Notes under the pieces: generated by a model
The model's input: only the letters and a program-made list of their open reading frames with translations
What the model was told of the DNA's origin: nothing
Database searches by the model: none
Shown here: positions 1-47,799 of the stretch, piece after piece
Layout of the letters: each line of letters starts with the position of its first letter
How positions within the stretch are numbered: the first letter of the stretch is position 1
Assembly: GCF_036370855.1 (NCBI RefSeq)
Contig: NC_088098.1
Span: forward strand, 135,118,721-135,182,720
DNA: 64,000 nt
DNA from: Dromaius novaehollandiae
Taxonomy: Eukaryota; Chordata; Aves; Casuariiformes; Dromaiidae
Direction: 5' to 3'
Program-made: the position numbers and the translations under genes

Positions 1-2680
1 TAAAGATAAATATGCTTTCTCTTACTAGCCTCTTAAATTTGTGAACATGAGTTGGTAATGACTTTCAGATCCAAGTGGAAATTACCATTTCACTACAATG
101 TGAAACTTGATTTGCTTGTATTGAGGCAAGCAGATATGGCAGCAGTATACCAATATACATAACCTTTAAGACACCTAAACTAGATTCTAAGGACAGGTTT
201 TTGTGCTGTTGTGCTGCTTTAGAAATACAAGGAAAGCAATGCAACCAGGGTGGCTGCCTGGAAAAATACTATTTAGAATAGAAAGACATAGTTCGTTAAG
301 CCTAGGGTGGGGTTTTCCTTCTTTCTTTTGAACATATACAGGTTTTAAATGAAAACATTGGAAATTCTTGAAAAAAATCTAAAACTTTTTTTTTTTTTGA
401 GAAGTTGTTCAGTTTGATCTCTTTGACGTTCTTGGTATACCCCTGTAGAATGAATGTCGTGGTACCAGTGTGAAAGAGAATTGTAATAGGAATGAGCACA
501 CCTGTTCCTTCAACTACACAGATATACAGTTTTACATATATGGCTTTAATTCAGGAGCCTAGGGCTTTTGTAAACCTGTTTCTAAACCAGCATGATGCAT
601 AAAACAACTCTGGGTTATGTATAATAGGATCAGCTTATCCATTAAGAAGAGAAACTTTTTGTGCTCTTCAGTGAAAGAGTTGGTGGATACATTGGATACT
701 CTCTCGCACTGGTATTCAGTCAGGCTGCTTGTAGTGCTGTACCTAACAAGATGTTTCCATACAAGCAGGAGTGTCAGTGTATCTACCCTCAGAAGAATTG
801 CTAGTTATTCAGAAAAGAATGCAAGTGCCATTATTTTGTTCCTCCTGTCCTAGATCTTCCTAGAGATAGGCTAAGTTCCAGCTAGCAAGCATTCTGGTAT
901 ACCTACTTAAATTTTTGAAAAAGCCTTTTTGGCTGTTTTACAGCATCCTGTTCCTGGGCAAAGCTGGGAGCTAATTGGGTGTATAATTACCTCCTGTTAG
1001 ACATTTAAACAACTGGTTTTTTTGTATTTTTTTTTCCTGAGTAGTAGGGAGCCTTCTGGATACTAATGTTCTATTTCTTTCATAATAGCAAGTTAAAATA
1101 ATCCCTCCTACCTGATTTTTACATTGGTTTAATTATGCAAGTTACACCAGGTTTCTGAAAGTGATTAATGTGGCAAAGATTACCTATTCCAGCTTCCATT
1201 TGTCAGAGGTGATTTTTTGTTGTTCTTGCTGTTTTCAGCAACTCAGTGTTTTCAGAAAACTCCCTTGAGGTTAACATTTTCTGTGTTTTTTACCAGGACA
1301 ATTCAAAGACCAAATGAAGTTAATTTAAACTGTTGTTTAGCTGTCATCCCGCTGTCTCAGGTATAAGTCATTTCTGTGCTAGCTGGTTAGGATTATGGTA
1401 TTTCAATAATCAAATATGTTTAGATCATGCGAAGACTCTGGTATCAAACCAGGACTGATAATCAGCTCATTAGTCCTCGAGTTATGACATCATTTGTCAG
1501 GCATGAGTTTTATATTCATTGAGGTGTTGCATAGATAGTTCCAACAGGAGAACTGTTTATTCAGCAGAAGATGACTTAAAGCTACCAATTAAAGGGCCAT
1601 TATACCGTATAATCCAATTTTTAGGTGATTTAATCACTTGACAAATCAAAAGTTGCAAGTATATTTCACCTTTCTTGTTGCACTTCTTAAATGGTTCATG
1701 GAGGCTAGGTTATGAGGAAACTTCTCAGTTTCTGGTAGATTCCAGAAGTATGTGCTTTGTGGAGAAATTTCCCATTTATTTTATGTCTGTTCTTCTATAG
1801 AACTATGCCAGATGTTTACCTGCTAAAGATGTAGAACCAAATGCCCAGTATGTCTTTCACTTTATTCATTACTTTGAAGCATCCTTTTGGAGAGCTCAGA
1901 AAGCAGAGCAGGTATTTTTTTTTTTGTTTTGTTTTTCAACTGGAGAATAGTTGGTTCTCAGGGAGGATTACCTGGAATGAAAGTGGTTTCAGCCAAACCT
2001 TTGTTCTGCCTGAATAAGGTAGTTAATCTAAACAGATCTGATTATTGTTTGTGCTTTTTATTCATTTCTTTAATGAAGAATATTAAACTAGAAACAACTT
2101 ACATTTTGTGTTTGGCAATACAATTTATGCATTTATTAAATTCCTATTATCTTCTTTGATTTTTAAGGGTTGTGTGTGTGTGCACATGTATGTATGTATG
2201 TATTTGTTTATTCATTTATGGAGGAAGAAGAAACCGATTGTTCTTTTTCTTGTCTGTGTTCTGGTGAAAGAATTACATTTTTGAGGGTATTGTATCTCTA
2301 ATAAATGAGAGAAGCTGGAACTGAGGATGTTTTTTGAGAATGAGAGTGAAAAAGTGGCTCAGAAAAGTAAACTAGGTACTCATGTTGGGGAAGTTCCACT
2401 GAATCAGGGAATATGTTGAATGACTTGGTTGTCTCCTGTACCACAGAGTTAGATTATGATGAGTGATCTGCAGACAAGCCACTCAAAATGGAATTGCATG
2501 CACAGCTTTCTGCACCAACAGCTGCCTTATCTGTCCCTTCTTGGCTCTGTTTATTTCAAGCCAAGTCCAAAATAGAGGGAGTTAGGCATTAGTAAGGCAG
2601 ACTTTATATCCTTCTTCCTTTTTATATTTTATAAACAGAAGGCAGGGATCTTGTATACAAGTAATGTATTTGTTACTTAG
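1..2680 (+). other. SCML2: SCML2 intron (partial, upstream part)
   Basis: This AT-rich stretch ends in the acceptor TTACTTAG just before the first exon of the window. I looked here for the exon encoding the core of the first MBT repeat and did not find it, so that exon lies upstream. A TG/TGTA simple repeat sits at 2171-2218. The short ORFs have no protein-like character and run through homopolymer stretches. Nothing else was recognised. Confidence 0.75.
2171..2218. repeat. (TG)n/(TGTA)n simple repeat
   Basis: Six TG units are followed by a short CACA and then TGTA units that decay into TTTG/TTCA. It is an ordinary intronic microsatellite. Confidence 0.85.
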
Positions 2681-38918
<36,238 letters not shown>

Positions 38919-40214
38919 TCAATGGGGATACCGCAGTGTGTGTGTTTGTACCACACTAATCTCTCAGGTTCACAGCCATTGTCTTTATTTGAAAATATTT
39001 TGCTGCCATAAACCATCTTTAGTTTTTGGAAGTTATCTCAAAATGCAATAAGACGTTTAGCATAAAGAGTTGAAAAAAGAAAAATCTGTATTACATTATA
39101 TTTTGAGAACTGTTTCATTCCTTTGCAAGGAGGGATAGTTGGTTATACTGTGTTGGGGGACGGTCTTTTGCTGAAAGCAGCGCTCTTAGTGCTACTCTTG
39201 ACACGAAATTCTGAAAAGTGCATTCTCTGTTACAGACTTCAGCCAACATATTCATATTCAGAACCAAAACAGCTGAATCCCAAAGGAAAAAAAACAGCAT
39301 CAGGTGTTAATAATTTTTACAGGGGCGGCTGTAATCTTCTACATTGCAAGAAAAATTTAAAATAGAAGATCTGATTTCTTTAGTTAATACTGTATCTGGT
39401 CCTCCAGGAGAGTATTACTCAGCTAGATTATTCTTCATAGATTTCCATTAAGGGAATAGTGATATGAATTGTTCTTGGGCGAGGGAGGTATGGGGAAGGA
39501 AGAGCTATGTGTGAAAGGGCTTAATACAAGTACAAGCTTTTATAAAGTGTGATTATCAGTCCTTCTGTAAGTTATGAGGATAAATGCACAGTATATTGTC
39601 AATTTATGCAAGCGATATTCCTGTTCCATGGAGAAGGGCATTTTGGCTGTTTAAACAGCCAGTTCTGGGACAAACATATTTGTCTGGAACAGTACATCCA
39701 CATTTTAAACATTCCATCTTTTGCTAAGTTTGGCATGGATATGTGTGTTCATGCTGGTTATTATACACATGTATGTGTCGGGGTAATACGTACTATATAT
39801 ATAAAAAAAGATACACACTGTACATATGTATTCATTTTTTAATGTGTTTTAGGGTACTTTGCACTGCACCAGAGAGAACTGTACAATTTCTTGTTATGTT
39901 TTTTTTACCAGTAAATTTAGTTGTGTACTACTTGCATACTCATTAGCACCTGTTTAATTTGTTGTCCATTCCTGGAGTCAGAAGGTGACAAACAATCAAT
40001 GGGTGGATGGATTCCTACAGGCGAGATCCCTGTACTATGCAATACTCTTGGTTATTCATCACTTAACTCTGAGCCATGTATTCTGGTGTATTTCTGCAGA
40101 TGCATATTTGGTTCTGATGTTTTTGGCTTAGACTTCCTATGAGGAAGTGTTACTATGTAACTGTTTTGGGTAAATTTGATGCTGTTTATATAAGCTACAA
40201 GAATGAGTGGCGGT

Positions 40215-40220
40215 AATAAA
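40215..40220 (+). terminator. SCML2: Candidate poly-A signal (proximal)
   Basis: AATAAA about 1.3 kb after the SCML2 stop codon, followed by a T-rich stretch. A second copy lies about 100 bases on, at 40318-40323. Confidence 0.45.
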
Positions 40221-41227
40221 CTGGTTTTTTGTCACTGCCAGTTGTAATGTACATCAGGGACAAGAAAGTATACTTTCTGTGTAGGAAACCGAATGTACTG
40301 TATGTAATAGTGCAAGTAATAAAACTATTTGGTAGGGAAAGTGTAGTCCTAAAATGGTAGGTTTTATTATATTTCTTATTGCCTTTTTATATGAAAGCGT
40401 ATAGTAAAAATGTATTTTTTACAAATTTCTTGTTCAGAAATGCCTTGCTTTACCAATAGTCTGAGGTTCCTCAGGTTTCAGCAGAGATGCTGCTGCCAAA
40501 TGATACATTTTGTGACTCACAAGTTTTCAAACATTTTGCTAGTTTGAGTGACTGCGATGCAATTTTAATTTAGCAGGTCATTTGGGCTTTGAGGATTGTT
40601 TTTATTACTCCATCATTAGACATTTGACACTAAAGGTTATCTGTATTGATTTGTTTTGCATATCTTTTGTGGTGCATGTATGCTTAGATGAATAATACAA
40701 ACACGATCTTTATAGTAAGAAAAGGTCAGAGCACTGACTGGAGAAACAGTGTGTTTTTTCTTTGTGTAGAGTGTTGGTCTAACAGTATGAAAGTTACAGC
40801 TTACATAATGGGGAAAACATCATTCTTTGGGTATTCAGTATATTGTTTATACTTCCATGCTTTATTATGCTGAATTTCAGGATATTTCAGTGTAAAAAGA
40901 AGGACCACTTCTACAATTTACATGAAAGTAATTGACTGAAAATAGTTTTTATTTTTTACATTCTCATGTAATTGGCATAAGAAAAGCAAAGATGTTTATA
41001 TTTTCTCTTTGGCATTTATGGAATGAGCTTTTTGTACGTGGCACTGTTAAGGGAAGAAATACTTGTTCAAGGCTTTGTGTGCACCTGTGTGCATCAGGTT
41101 TACTGTGATGTTGCAGTACCAGAATTTCATCCTGTGCTATAGTATGAGATTCAAGCCTGCAAACTGTTGTAGCAGAATATATTTTTAATTCTTTATTTTC
41201 AATGGGATGTTCTTATCTATCAACAAA

Positions 41228-41233
41228 AATAAA
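41228..41233 (+). terminator. SCML2: Candidate poly-A signal (distal)
   Basis: AATAAA followed by TGTCCATTTTGTTTGACATT and TGTGTATATGTGTG. This is the best combination of signal and downstream GT-rich element after SCML2. Confidence 0.5.
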
Positions 41234-43421
41234 ATAGTTTGTTCATTGTTGTAACTGTCCATTTTGTTTGACATTGTGTATATGTGTGAGCACCATTTGT
41301 GTAGGCAGGGGTTGCTATCTTATCTGGCATTTGGCAGCTCCTGACAGTTCATGTAAACATCTGATGTAAGGAAGTTTTAATCAAAAGGATAAAATCATGC
41401 CAACAATGTTTATCTGAATAATATTTGAATTGGGCTGGTCTGTGCTTTTTAAAATAACAATTCAGAGGTGTATTTAACTATGTAGCTTTGCATATGACAT
41501 TTTGCCGCTTATGGTTTACAGCATTCCCTTGTAACCACTAAGGGGAAGAGACCACTAAAAACTATGATTTCTCATTAGTTGTATTTTGTATGCAAAAAAT
41601 GAGAATTCATTAGAGTAGCTTTTTTTTCCTGATGGTTTGATATTTGACTTGATTTAAATGTGATTCAGAACTGCTATGTGAGCCGTATCTTAGCAGAACA
41701 TAGTTTTAGATTTATGCTTGAACTTCAATATGTGTCTCATTAGGATAGCAACATACAGGCCGTACTTGAAAGCAGATTTTAAAGCATTTTCATATCTGCA
41801 TGTAGTTCCTTTTTTAAAAACTGGTTCTCCATTTTGTGTGTGGAGATGGATCTGGCTGCTTGTACAGCTTCCACAGAGCACTCTGAAGTTTTGAAGGCTT
41901 GTACAGCATTCGTACTCTGCGGGGACTGAATTTGAGTGGGACCCTCCCGCGGTCCTGTCATGAGTTCGTGATTGCCAAGCGCTTTCAGCATCTCCAGGTC
42001 TGGTCCGTTGTTCTTAGTGTGCCATACCCAAATGTTTGTCCTGTGTTCAGATGAAGACCTGAAGTATTTTAAATCAAAGCTGTTAATGCTTATAGATTTG
42101 AACGTCATGTACTTAGGTTTTAAAGCCTGTTGTTCTGATGCCTTTTCCTAGTGATCAGCTTGCATTTGAAAGCTTAAATTGGATTAATGGTAGCCTCAAA
42201 TCTGCTGTAGGCAAATTATGGAACTTGGAAGTAACAGTAGTCCAGAGACATTTTGCATCTGATCTCTCTGAAGATACTGAGTATCATTTAATTTTGGTAT
42301 ATATTCAATATCCAAAAAGCATAGTATATTCTCTTTGTTTCTTTGAGTTGCTTTTTATCTGCAGGGCTTCATCTGCTTACATGGTTCTGTGTTTTTAGTC
42401 TCTTACAAGACAGTACTATAACTCCTCAGTGCTTCATAAGATTTCTTCTGTTTAAAATTAAAATGGTACTGCCTGTGAGGACTAGCAGCTCCCATACAAT
42501 TCTTGTAGCAAAAGACCTATGCAGTATCAGAATTGACAAGTGCTGTGTAGCATGACTGTTGCAGCATTACAGTTGACATGACTGCAGTTCTAACAAGTTC
42601 GTTGCGGCTGCAGACACATTGCAATACTTCCTCAGAAATGACTGTGAAAGACAGCAACATCACATTTTAAATGTTTGCTGAAAGGATAGAAGAGTCTTCC
42701 CTTTTTCTGTTGCTTTTAATAAAGGCACACCATTTTTTAACTTCAGGTGGCAGAGGGAAAGATGCTCCTCCTGCAAGTTCCTCTGAATTCTCACTGTATT
42801 TTTGGAAACACTGCTTCCTTTCCAACCACTTAGGGATAAAATCTGCTCAGAAGCCATGTTAACTTTCTCTGTAATTCTGGTGGCAGTTGTATGGGAGTCT
42901 ACAGATGTGACTGTGTGTCCTGAATGTGGTACCGAAACTCTCCGTTTGGGTATTTCAAATATTCCCTGTAGTGGAAAAATGAAGCCTCAAGCAAGGGTGG
43001 CTAAAATCCCCAAGTTTGAATTTGGTCAGATAAAATAATGTAGTTATTTGTCTCTGTCTCTGCTTTTATTGGAGGTGAAATTGGGAGGTTTGAAACATGG
43101 GTCTGCTGTTGAATTAATAGTTTACCTTCTTGCTTAACTCAGAGGGCTCGGTCACGTTTTGCTACTCATGTAATATTCCAGTGTACCAACTTCGGATCAG
43201 GTTTTCTTTTAAATATGAGGAAGTAATGGAAGGAAAGTGCTCTATATATGTATATATGAATCTATAATATAGACAATTTTTACTTTAAATGGTCTGGCAT
43301 CCAGAAGCAAGGAGTCAGTGTGGCATGTGTCCAGCCAACTTGAAGTAGAGGCTGGGAGTCACTGTTTTAAGATAATTTGTATTATACTATTTCTCTGTTT
43401 CCAGTTTGAAATGACTGATTT

Positions 43422-43450
43422 TGTGTGTGTGTGTTGTGTGTGTGTGTGTT
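43422..43450. repeat. (GT)n microsatellite
   Basis: About fourteen TG units with a single T interruption. Confidence 0.9.
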
Positions 43451-46400
43451 CATGTTCTGCATTATCATGGCATCACCTTAAGGTCTGCCCAGTGTTTCTG
43501 TCTACAAAACTTTAGAAACACTTATGCATGGTTTTCTGTACCAATTACTCTGAAGCTAGGTGATTTCTTTTTTGAAGCTTTTTCTCCCATCGATTTAAAA
43601 CAGTAACTGAAAGTAATAATTGTATATAAAGTTGTATAGAGGGCAGTGGTACAGCAAAAAACAAAATTACTGCTGAGCACAGACCTGAGAGCTTTGAAAG
43701 TAAGTGTAGCAGGCTTTGCATCTGGAGCCGTTTGTTTCTAGAAGGTTTGTCTTGCCTCTGCGATGTTTATAAGGAGGAGCTGGGGAGTGCAGATTGCTGT
43801 AGTGCAGTATCGTGTAGCTAAGCACATTTTAAAAAGTGGATAGCTGTATCTTTTTCTTCAGTTGGTTAGCTAGTTACATGATAGAGTAAAATGAGTAATT
43901 TCAACATTAGATGATTGAGGCTCTTTCAAAAGTTACAGACATCTTCATATTTCTGCTGCTGCTTCAGCAGAGTCAAAGCTATGTAGAGTTAGACTTTTTT
44001 TTTTTATTTTAAGACCCCTTGAGATCAATTTCGAAGGTCACATATTCCTCCTCTCTTTTTTACTGCATATAAAACTATTGGAGTGAATAAAAAATGCTCA
44101 TCTGGAACTGCCCAAGAGCTATAGTGATGCAGGGAGGCAGAAGCTGATTTCACATCCTTTTCTGTGGTGAAATAGTTGCTGCTTCTTTCACAAGCCTTGA
44201 TTATAATCTTTTGCTCTGTAAAGCTTGCTAACTTGTCCGTAATCCTGGGATCTTGTTCCCCAACTGTCAGTGCTCCTGCTCAATGATAATGCAGAGCCAT
44301 TTTGAGACCATCTTCTTAAAATCCTGAATAGACCGTTGTAAACTCACTGTATTTCAAGTCAGCAGCTATGAGGCCTTGTCTTAAACAAATCCTTACTACT
44401 GTGGCTGTGTAAATGATGCAAGTTCTACATATACTTCAGATATGTCATTACACTGGTCCAATAGGCCTTTAAATCCCTCACTTACCAGAGTCACCCAGCG
44501 CTGTCCTAGCAGATCATTTTGATTAGCTGTAATTTGCCCCACCTGAATCAGAATTAGCTTCCACTAGCTCCAGAATTGCCCAGTCCTGCTGTGCAAGGCA
44601 AGGAGTCCTGTACGAGCCACTTCTGCTCCTAACTCCGTGGACCACTGCTGACTTTATTTCAGCTTTCATTATCTGCAGTGGAGCTGTTCAGCACTGGTGG
44701 TGAAGGCTGCTCACACCTACTTTTTTTTTAAAACACATGAAGACATTTTCTGATATTGAGGTTCATTTCTCAGCTTCCCAAATCAAAGCCCTTCCAGGAC
44801 AAATAGTATGAGCAAGCAGATGCCAGCACAAGAGGAAAGAGAGATCACAGCCCATGTTGTGTGAACAAACAAACACGAACAGATGTACAGCCTGAAGCTG
44901 GCAGAAACACTCCTGCCAATGATTCCATTCTGGTTATGACAGCTGGAAGTAAGTGAATACACCACAAAACCACTGTGATAATTGCCATTACCCTGTGTTG
45001 GCAGTCTCAGCAGTATGAGGTCAAGAACTAGAAAGATGAAGACTCATCTACCCTCCCAGGTGGAAGCTGAGGCAGATTGGCAAGGCACTGGGAAAGTCTT
45101 ACTGAATGGTGGCTGGATGTTCAAATGTAAAAGACCAGATTTTCCCTAGATTTCTCCTTTTCTCTGGTTTTCCTCAGTAGTTCTGGAGGTCCTCTGTTTC
45201 CCCAAATAATTGTGTTAGTGCTATTCAGATGTCTAAGAGTGGAGTTTTCAAATGAGTCTAGGAAGTAACTGAACTCTTCTTCCCTCAAATTGTAGCTCTC
45301 TAAACTAGTGGTGCCAGGCAGGACTTTCTCTTACTTGAGACCCTCTGTTCCGATGACAGGATCCTTGCATGTGCTTCTTATTCCTGCATGTGATGAAAAA
45401 TAGTAAGAAAAGGACTATGCAGCTTGCTCACTTGGCCTCTGACACACATACTAGCTGTTGCTACTGATTTCTCTTCTTGCCTGGGAATACTTGTGGTACT
45501 CTGTTATTAACAGATGCCTCTCACCTTGGGGCATGTTACTCAGTGTGGTCTACAAAGTATTTGTACTTTTTTTTTTAATTTTAATTTTTATTTTTTGTCC
45601 CTGTGCTTGAATGAGCAAAATCATTGTGGAAGGAAGAATAAATAAGTAAATACTCGGAGTTTTAGTCTAGCTGTGGTTTATGCTTGTGGTTTTAGAGGTG
45701 AGGAACTACATACATCATCACAATATACTTGGGGCAAGTACCGCCAGCAAAGCAGAGAAAGGATCTGACCTAGCAGGAAGCTCTCTAAGGCCTCAAAAGA
45801 GTAAGCCTGCTTGGAAGGTGATCCGTGTGAAACTGGGAAAGGGGAGCTTTAAAGTTAAATCATCTCTTCAGCGAAAGGCCCAGGGATTCATCGTGCTGCA
45901 ACCATTAGCTGAGTTGGGAGCTTCGGTCAACTCCTCTCTTGTTCCAGCTTTCACACTGCAGGTTAGGAAGGAACTTCAGTCTCGCTTGCTGCCAGCTTTG
46001 TGCCTTTCATAGGCTGTTATTTACAGGAAGGGGGCACTCCATCCCTGCCCTCTTAGCTTGCCCTACACACAGCTATTTCACCTTCTGCATATGGAATCTG
46101 TTTTCCTTCTGCATTTTACCACTGCGAGCCCAGAGATGCATTTGGCCCATCTAAGCAATGCACCAAGATATTACTGCTACTGTGCCTGAGAAAACCAGTT
46201 CTTTTTCCATGCTTATCAGCCTGTGTTGGTAATGTGTGTTGTTTTTTGGGTTTTTTTTCCCTCCCATCTGAAAGCAAGCTGCCCGCTATTTATTTGCTTT
46301 CAGTGGACCAACACAGCGTGTTCTTGGCTCAGCCAGAGGGGAGCATATTACTTTCACACATCTTTGCATACATAGTACTGTATTAATTGCAAACTGTCTT

Positions 46401-46713
46401 TGCCCGGGTAGTGTTTGGCTACAGGAAATGAACAGGTTGGGGAAAGTTTAAATGTTTTCAAAGAAAACAACTGGAAGCCTGAGATGAGTGATACAGTTTG
46501 CGTGCAATAAACATGGGAAAGAAAATATATGAAGTAATGGAAAATCAGAAACCAGGTGGAGATACTAACTTAAACTGTTTCAGATTTGGAGGCATTGACT
46601 GCTGAGCCATAACCAATGTCTTTGGCCATTTGTGTTGAACTGGGATTTTAAAGAAGAAAATTAGAGATTAACATTTTAAGCGTATCGGTAGTGTGAAGTG
46701 TTTTGTCTTGTGT

Positions 46714-46740
46714 CAAAATGGACATTTTTTGTCCATTTTG
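46714..46740. repeat. Perfect inverted repeat, 11-bp arms
   Basis: CAAAATGGACA at 46714-46724 and its exact reverse complement TGTCCATTTTG at 46730-46740 are separated by five T. The hairpin is too short for a typical microRNA precursor. Its role is unknown. Confidence 0.85.
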
Positions 46741-47559
46741 CTACCCACAGGTTGCAAAAATTCATAATCTGTCTTTTTAGCACAGGCACCACTGTTTTTG
46801 GTTAAAGCAAGACTCCTGGGTCTGTCCCTCTGAGGTCAGTGATTTCTAATGCTAAAGACCTCTTGACATGATTTTATCTGAAAACATAGGCTGAGTCCTT
46901 ATCATTCCCTACCTGATTCTTGGGGTATCCTCTCTCTGTCCTTTATTTCCTCCTATTTTGTGAAAGAAGAACTACTGCTACCAACTCCTTATTGATGTGA
47001 TTTCTTTCAAAGTCAGACCAGTCTAGGAGGCAAAACCTAGGAATGGGGGTTAGGTTTAATTTCGTATTACTTTAGGTCTTTAAATCAGTTATCTAGGCTC
47101 TCACTGTAGTCCCTGGAGGTCTCTTTGTCGGAGTTCAGGGTATGAGTGATCTGACCAGATACAAGCATCTACTTTACAAAGAGAAGTATAGCTCTCCTGG
47201 CTCTATTGGTTTTGACACTAGATCTTCATTATCTGTAATGGAAGCCTCAATATCCATCTTGCTTAACTTCAGCTTATTCTCCTACCTGAAGTGCTTTTAT
47301 TGGAGGTAAGATGGAACAGTCCGCTTTGAATCCTGCTCAAAAGGCCTCCTTGGCATTCAGAAGGAAATGCTCAGCTGCGTGTTATTTTGTTAACAAGAAG
47401 TTACTTTATTACGAGAAGTACTGGCAAAATCCCATGGCTTACTGCACAGGGTGTCTTGCTCACAAGTCCAGTTGTCCAGGATTTCTAACCCTAAAAGTCT
47501 GTCCTCTGAGAATATCCCTGCAAGGCTCAGTCTGCTCTTAGATCCTCTTTGTTGCTCAC

Positions 47560-47799
47560 TTAGAGCGCTGTAGCACATCTCTTGTTTAAAGTTGCAAAAA
47601 GTGGGCACCAATATTTACTGCATTTAAATAGTCTATAGGGTTTTTTTAATCCCACTCTGACACCCCCCCTCCCCCGCTTTAAAAATGTACTGTGAAGGTA
47701 CTGAGTGAACGTGGCATAGGGATCATCAGGCTTCACGATGAGCTTTGTGCCGTCGTGGTTGAGTGATACAGGGTCTCCAAAGGGCAGGTGTGCAATCTC
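47560..47799 (-). other. Coding-like open patch of unknown origin
   Basis: An open frame of 79 codons on the - strand is bounded by TAA at 47800-47802 and TAA at 47560-47562. Its first ~40 codons read like real protein (for example LPFGDPVSLNHDGTKLIVKP) and carry CpG-containing codons and a GC-leaning third position, unlike the flanks. There is no start codon at its head, no pyrimidine tract for an acceptor and no good donor. It may be a relic of an exon or retrocopy, or chance. I do not recognise the protein. Confidence 0.3.

Larger units (their letters stand above)
38919..41255 (+). other. SCML2: SCML2 3' UTR (inferred)
   Basis: AT-rich sequence after the stop codon with no coding signature. 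Poly-A signals AATAAA occur at 40215-40220, 40318-40323 and 41228-41233. The last is followed within 30-60 bases by a TG-rich stretch, as expected downstream of a cleavage site. The UTR end is set by this last signal and is approximate. Confidence 0.6.

Noticed and set aside
1300..1345. CAATTCAAAGACCAAATGAAG as a possible start of the MBT1 exon ([12 protein letters not shown])
   Set aside because: The frame breaks at once and none of the following MBT1 residues appear. The resemblance is superficial.
41880..42010. CpG-bearing block (GGGACCCTCCCGCGGTCC and following) as an old SINE/LINE fragment
   Set aside because: No ordered set of consensus landmarks could be matched with confidence.
45680..46012. 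110-codon + strand ORF in the intergenic region
   Set aside because: No recognisable domain, no nearby promoter or poly-A arrangement, and composition like its flanks.
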